NCBI GenBank assembly: GCA_019683625.1
Contig: JADGHY010000082.1
Location: 1-8,326, forward strand
DNA: 8,326 nucleotides
Direction of reading: 5' to 3'
Origin: Thermoflavifilum sp.
GTDB taxonomy: Bacteria > Bacteroidota > Bacteroidia > Chitinophagales > Chitinophagaceae
Shown here: piece by piece, positions 5,595 to 8,326 of the stretch
How the letters are laid out: each line of letters starts with the position of its first letter
How positions within the stretch are numbered: the first letter of the stretch is position 1
Made by a program: the position numbers and the translations under genes
The notes under the pieces: generated by a model
Seen by the model: the letters and a program-made list of their open reading frames with translations, nothing else
What the model was told of the DNA's origin: nothing
Database searches by the model: none

Positions 5595-6560
5595 ATGGCT
5601 TTACAGGATATTCAGGTACTTGGACATCAGGACACCCGTTCGGGTTTTGGGGAAGGCATCCACGAACTGGGTAAGAAAAATCCAAAAGTGGTGGCGCTCA
5701 CGGCCGATCTGGCAGGATCGCTCAAATTGCAGAAATTTATCAAAGATTTTCCCGATCGCTTTTTTCAATGTGGCATTGCCGAAGCAAATATGATGGGCGT
5801 AGCAGCCGGGCTCACCATCAGCGGGTTTATTCCTTATGCTACTACCTTTGCCAATTTTGCAACGGGCAGGGTGTATGATCAGATTCGCCAGTCCATTGCC
5901 TATTCCGGAAAAAATGTGAAGATCTGTGCCTCGCATGCAGGCCTGACCCTGGGCGAAGACGGTGCCACCCATCAAATTCTGGAGGATATTGGGCTGATGA
6001 AGATGTTGCCCGGTATGACCGTGGTGGTACCTTGCGATTTTAATCAAACCAAAGCTGCCACCCTGGCCATTGCAGAGCATGAAGGCCCGGTGTACCTGCG
6101 TTTTGGCCGCCCCAAATGGCCAATCTTTACGCCTCCCGATGCTCCTTTCGTGATTGGGCAGGCGCAACAGCTGAATGAAGGCAGCGACGTGTCTATCTTC
6201 GCCTGCGGCCACATGGTATGGATTGCCATTGAGGCTGCCCGTATCCTCGAACAGAAGGGCATTCACGTGGATCTGTGGAATGTGCACACCATTAAGCCAT
6301 TAGACGTGGAAGCCGTCCTTGGCTCCATTCAAAAAACAGGTTGTGCCGTCACTGCAGAAGAACATAATATTTACGGTGGTTTGGGCGATAGCATTGCGCA
6401 GGTGGCTGCTCGCCATCACCCGGTTCCTATTGAATATATTGGCACAAATGATACTTTCGGAGAAAGTGGCACTCCCGATGAGTTGCTGAAGAAATACGGA
6501 TTAGATAGCGCACACATTGTGGCTGCTGCTGAAAAGGTATTGGTTCGCAAAAAACACTAA
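5595..6560 (+). CDS. Transketolase, C-terminal subunit
   Basis: The 321-residue protein covers only the pyrimidine-binding and C-terminal domains of transketolase. The thiamine-diphosphate activating glutamate is E63 in CGIAEANMMGVAAGL, with F85 in the YATTFANF cofactor segment, and SHAGLTLGEDGATHQ (residues 113-127) forms part of the active site. The C-terminal transketolase_C domain runs from about residue 190. It must pair with a separate N-terminal subunit that binds the diphosphate to transfer two-carbon units in the pentose phosphate pathway. Split transketolases are common in many bacteria and archaea. The N-terminal gene usually lies directly upstream, but here galE does, so the partner is outside the window. 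The 1-deoxyxylulose-phosphate synthase family shares this fold, but the short length and motifs fit split transketolase better. A strong terminator follows immediately. Confidence 0.9.
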   Translation: MALQDIQVLGHQDTRSGFGEGIHELGKKNPKVVALTADLAGSLKLQKFIKDFPDRFFQCGIAEANMMGVAAGLTISGFIPYATTFANFATGRVYDQIRQSIAYSGKNVKICASHAGLTLGEDGATHQILEDIGLMKMLPGMTVVVPCDFNQTKAATLAIAEHEGPVYLRFGRPKWPIFTPPDAPFVIGQAQQLNEGSDVSIFACGHMVWIAIEAARILEQKGIHVDLWNVHTIKPLDVEAVLGSIQKTGCAVTAEEHNIYGGLGDSIAQVAARHHPVPIEYIGTNDTFGESGTPDELLKKYGLDSAHIVAAAEKVLVRKKH

Positions 6561-6563
6561 AAA

Positions 6564-6589
6564 TCCCGCCCTTGCGGGGCGGGACTTTT
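6564..6589. terminator. Bidirectional rho-independent terminator
   Basis: TCCCGCCC (6564-6571) and GGGCGGGA (6577-6584) form a perfect 8-bp GC-rich stem around a 5-nt loop. On the plus strand it is followed by CTTTT; on the minus strand by TTTTT (complement of 6563-6559). It begins 3 nt after the transketolase stop and lies downstream of the convergent heptad-repeat gene, so it probably ends both transcripts. The unbroken T-run makes it stronger in the minus direction. Confidence 0.85.
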
Positions 6590-6620
6590 CCACAGGCTCT
6601 CCTGGCTTGCGCCAATCGCA

Positions 6621-6944
6621 TTAGGGTTTCACGTCTTGTTTCAGATCCTTCCGATCATTTCGCAGGTCTTTTCTGTCGTGCCGGATATCCCGTTTATCCC
6701 GGGCAATATCTTTTGCCTGATGTGCGGCTGCCCGATAATGCCCTTGGCGGATATCCCGATGCAGTTGCACCTTATCCTGAGCCACATCTTTTCGATCATG
6801 ACGGATATCCCGCCGGTCATGATGTATGTCTTTTACGTCGTGCCTGACATCCTGCAGGGGAAAGCGAGGGCCCGCAGATACCGTTTGAAAAGCCGGGATG
6901 CTCATCATCAGAGCTATGCAACCGGCCATGCATGTGTTTTTCAT
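6621..6944 (-). CDS. Small exported protein of charged heptad repeats, unknown function
   Basis: From ATG 6944 the product has 107 residues (109 if the ATG at 6950 is used). Residues 1-24 form a signal peptide: K2, a hydrophobic core (ALMMSIPAF), and a VSA cleavage site. Almost all the mature chain is a seven-residue repeat D-[ILV]-x-x-D-x-[KR]: five units at residues 32-66 (DVRHDVK, DIHHDRR, DIRHDRK, DVAQDKV, QLHRDIR), a 12-residue break at 67-78, then four units at 79-106. Histidine-aspartate pairs recur. One hydrophobic residue per heptad is too few for a classical coiled coil, so a long charged helix in the periplasm is the likeliest shape; metal binding or a stress/chaperone role is only a guess. 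I cannot assign it to a named family. It is divergent from the ECF sigma factor gene and convergent with transketolase. Confidence 0.75.
   Translation of the reverse strand: MKNTCMAGCIALMMSIPAFQTVSAGPRFPLQDVRHDVKDIHHDRRDIRHDRKDVAQDKVQLHRDIRQGHYRAAAHQAKDIARDKRDIRHDRKDLRNDRKDLKQDVKP
6682..6812 (-). repeat. Codon-phased DNA repeats in the heptad-repeat gene
   Basis: The plus-strand 11-mer CGGATATCCCG occurs exactly at 6682-6692, 6748-6758 and 6802-6812. Spacings of 66 and 54 bp are multiples of three, and on the minus strand each copy encodes R-D-I(-R). The DNA identity at repeated positions suggests recent duplication or repeat homogenisation, not merely selection on the protein. Confidence 0.6.
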
Positions 6945-6986
6945 AATCATGGATTGAAAGGTGAAAAATTGTTTTGGATATATGAT

Positions 6987-7001
6987 GCCTGGCAAGCCTG
7001 G
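6987..7001. repeat. Short direct repeat in the divergent promoter region
   Basis: GCCTGG occurs at 6987-6992 and 6996-7001, a 9-bp period, about 43 bp upstream of the heptad-repeat gene's start at 6944. It might be a regulatory half-site pair. No TAnnTTTG promoter is visible for that gene on the minus strand. Confidence 0.25.
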
Positions 7002-7018
7002 AAGTTTAATCCATACAA

Positions 7019-7033
7019 TGAAAATTTTTTTCA
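7019..7033. repeat. AT-rich inverted repeat in the divergent promoter region
   Basis: TGAAAA (7019-7024) and TTTTCA (7028-7033) are a perfect 6-bp inverted repeat around TTT, roughly midway between the heptad-repeat gene and the sigma factor gene. It could be an operator serving either direction, but AT-rich palindromes of this size arise easily by chance. Confidence 0.25.
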
Positions 7034-7072
7034 GGCGTTTTCATTAAACCTGTCTGCTGAAAGGCAATCTAA

Positions 7073-7099
7073 TTGCCCATAAACACAGGCATATATTTT
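7073..7099 (+). promoter_or_regulatory. Candidate promoter of the ECF sigma factor gene
   Basis: TTG (7073-7075), a 16-nt spacer and TATATTTT (7092-7099), one mismatch from TAnnTTTG, end 25 nt before the ATG at 7125. The spacer equals that of the rfbA promoter. Reading by the housekeeping sigma factor is plausible; an autoregulatory ECF promoter cannot be distinguished. Confidence 0.45.
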
Positions 7100-7124
7100 C
7101 TGAGCAGCATCTGGAATCTTTTCC

Positions 7125-7670
7125 ATGACATATACCGATCAGCAACTGTTAGCGCTGTTTAAATCACCGGATACGCGGGAAGAAGCCTTTACGGCACTGG
7201 TAAAGCGATATCAGGAAAAATTGTATTGGCATATCCGAAGGCTGGTGATTGATCATGAAGACGCCCATGATTTGCTGCAAAATGTATTTATCAAGGTCTG
7301 GCATCATCTGGCAGATTTTCGGGAAGAGTCTCAGCTTTATACCTGGCTATACCGGATTGCTACCAATGAATGCCTGAGTTTTTTGGAACAGCAAAAGAAA
7401 AAAAGGGCTGTTTCACTTTCCGGTATAGAAAATGATCTGGAAAACAAATTGAAAGCAGAGAGGCATTTTGATGCCGGAAAATTAGCCTGGAAGCTGCAGC
7501 AGGCCATTTTAAAACTGCCCGAAAAACAACGGGTGGTGTTTCATTTGCGGTATTATGAAGAGATGCCTTATGAGACCATGAGTCGTATCTTGCATACATC
7601 CGAAGGGGCTTTGAAGGCATCCTATCATCATGCGGTAAAGAAAATTGTAGCTTATTTAAAGGAAGATTAA
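7125..7670 (+). CDS. ECF-family RNA polymerase sigma factor (sigma-70 family)
   Basis: The 181-residue protein has only the two domains of extracytoplasmic-function sigma factors. Sigma region 2 spans about residues 20-90, with EDAHDLLQNVFIKVWHHL (45-62; core binding and -10 recognition) and YTWLYRIATNECLSFL (72-87). Sigma region 4 spans about 120-178, with LPEKQRVVFHLRYYEEMPYE (131-150) leading into a helix-turn-helix through SEGALKASYHHAVKKI (159-174). A charged linker joins them. Such factors direct RNA polymerase to a small regulon when released from a membrane anti-sigma factor. The next gene, 41 bp downstream, encodes a single-span membrane protein that is the obvious candidate. The target regulon is unknown; the divergent exported heptad-repeat protein could belong to it. 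No FecI-type TonB receptor context is visible. Confidence 0.93.
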   Translation: MTYTDQQLLALFKSPDTREEAFTALVKRYQEKLYWHIRRLVIDHEDAHDLLQNVFIKVWHHLADFREESQLYTWLYRIATNECLSFLEQQKKKRAVSLSGIENDLENKLKAERHFDAGKLAWKLQQAILKLPEKQRVVFHLRYYEEMPYETMSRILHTSEGALKASYHHAVKKIVAYLKED

Positions 7671-7711
7671 ACGATGCATAAGCAGATTTGTCCAACTCAA
7701 AAACCCTAACC

Positions 7712-8326
7712 ATGGAAAAGCCTACGGAACAGCGGCACCCGATTCGTTGGGAATGGGAACAGTTGACAGGGGGGGAGATAGCGCCTCCGGGGCATCCTGA
7801 GTTTCACGTGCCGGCAAATTATTTTTTGCATTTTCCCGAACAATTGCAAAGGAGGCTAAGAGAAGAAGGAAGGTTATCCAATAGATTCGATTTGCCACAC
7901 AAGGATGCAGTAGATGCCTGGCCACGCGAGATGCCTTATGAGGTGCCTGAGCGATATTTTGAAGCTTTTCCGGATCAGCTCATGCAGAAGCTAAAGGCCG
8001 AACAAGTCTCACAGGCCAAAAGCAAACGGTTGTCCCAACGGGTGATGGCCATAGCGCTTGCCGCTTGTCTGGCAGGCCTTTGTGTGGTAGGATGGTGGAT
8101 GTACCAACAGCATCAATCCCTTCAGGCACGGCTGGAGCGAATTCCCACAGAAGCCATTGCGCAATACCTGGAACAACATACGGATTTGTTTAACAGTGAT
8201 TTGATCGTGCGGCAGCTGGACAATGTAGAGACCAATCAGCTTTTACCAGGAAATAGTGAAATTACCCCAGAAGATATCCGGGAGTATTTGGATCTGGACT
8301 CTTTACCCGATGCTTCTTTTTGGCAA
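7712..8326 (+). CDS. Putative anti-sigma factor, single-span membrane protein (3' end missing)
   Basis: An open frame starts at ATG 7712, 41 bp after the sigma factor stop, and runs 205 codons to the window edge without a stop. The N-terminal part (residues 1-108) is hydrophilic and cytoplasmic. It has two copies of the motif V-P-x-x-Y-F-x-x-F-P-[ED]-Q-L, at residues 33-45 and 78-90. A single membrane helix follows at about 111-131 (VMAIALAACLAGLCVVGWWM), then a presumably periplasmic segment beginning YQQHQSLQARLE. This layout and position fit an anti-sigma factor that holds the ECF sigma factor at the membrane. The zinc anti-sigma motif HxxxCxxC is absent; the only cysteines (119, 124) lie in the membrane helix. 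The VPxxYF motif is, to my knowledge, frequent in Bacteroidota proteins beside ECF genes. Binding to the sigma factor is inferred. Confidence 0.75.
   Translation, partial: MEKPTEQRHPIRWEWEQLTGGEIAPPGHPEFHVPANYFLHFPEQLQRRLREEGRLSNRFDLPHKDAVDAWPREMPYEVPERYFEAFPDQLMQKLKAEQVSQAKSKRLSQRVMAIALAACLAGLCVVGWWMYQQHQSLQARLERIPTEAIAQYLEQHTDLFNSDLIVRQLDNVETNQLLPGNSEITPEDIREYLDLDSLPDASFWQ

Noticed and set aside
5601..6287. 228-codon minus-strand open frame opposite the transketolase gene
   Set aside because: The plus-strand protein carries conserved active-site motifs across the same span; the antisense product looks like a low-complexity shadow.
6682..6812. Possible CRISPR-like array
   Set aside because: Repeats are only 11 bp, spacings are coding-phased (66 and 54 bp), and they encode the protein heptads.
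6636..7082. 148-codon plus-strand frame over the heptad-repeat gene
   Set aside because: It starts in a non-coding direction for the repeat, has no initiation context, and its apparent repeats mirror those of the minus-strand protein, which has a signal peptide and regular heptads.
7685..7692. CAGATTTG before the anti-sigma gene as a separate promoter
   Set aside because: It lacks the first T of TAnnTTTG and has no TTG at suitable distance; co-transcription with the sigma factor explains the layout better.

Overview
The window looks like chromosomal DNA from a member of the Bacteroidota, most likely close to the Chitinophagaceae (the family-level call is an inference). Supporting signs: several genes are preceded by the phylum's characteristic -7 element TAnnTTTG (TATTTTTG at 1868, TATATTTG at 3601 and 5560); purine-rich Shine-Dalgarno sequences are weak or absent; transketolase is encoded as a separate C-terminal subunit; a DUF47/PhoU-like protein precedes a PiT phosphate permease; and the membrane protein after the ECF sigma factor carries VPxxYFxxFP motifs of the kind seen in Bacteroidota anti-sigma proteins. 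I see no tRNA, rRNA, CRISPR array, insertion sequence or phage gene.

Layout. (1) 29-1195, minus: an outer-membrane beta-barrel of phosphate-selective porin O/P type. Upstream of it is a possible three-half-site direct repeat with 11-bp phasing (1246-1273) resembling a Pho box. (2) 1283-1718, minus: an unrecognised small cytoplasmic protein whose end overlaps a 36-codon ORF for a single-span membrane peptide. (3) 1899-3558, plus: a PhoU-like DUF47 protein and a PiT-family phosphate permease, 16 bp apart. Parts 1 and 3 together suggest a phosphate-acquisition neighbourhood: porin across the outer membrane, PiT across the inner membrane, PhoU-like partner in the cytoplasm. (4) 3630-5535, plus: glucose-1-phosphate thymidylyltransferase (rfbA/rmlA) and UDP-glucose 4-epimerase (galE), 7 bp apart, supplying sugar nucleotides for surface polysaccharide. 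(5) 5595-6560, plus: transketolase C-terminal subunit with its own promoter motif, closed by a strong hairpin that can terminate in both directions. (6) 6621-6944, minus: a small exported protein made almost entirely of charged seven-residue repeats. (7) 7125-8326, plus: an ECF sigma factor followed by a single-span membrane protein, probably its anti-sigma factor, cut off by the window end.

Most of the window is ordinary core metabolism and transport. The parts least explained by known families are the heptad-repeat exported protein divergent from the sigma/anti-sigma pair, the overlapping small membrane ORF, and the phased repeat upstream of the porin. I do not see convincing evidence for a wholly new multi-gene system.
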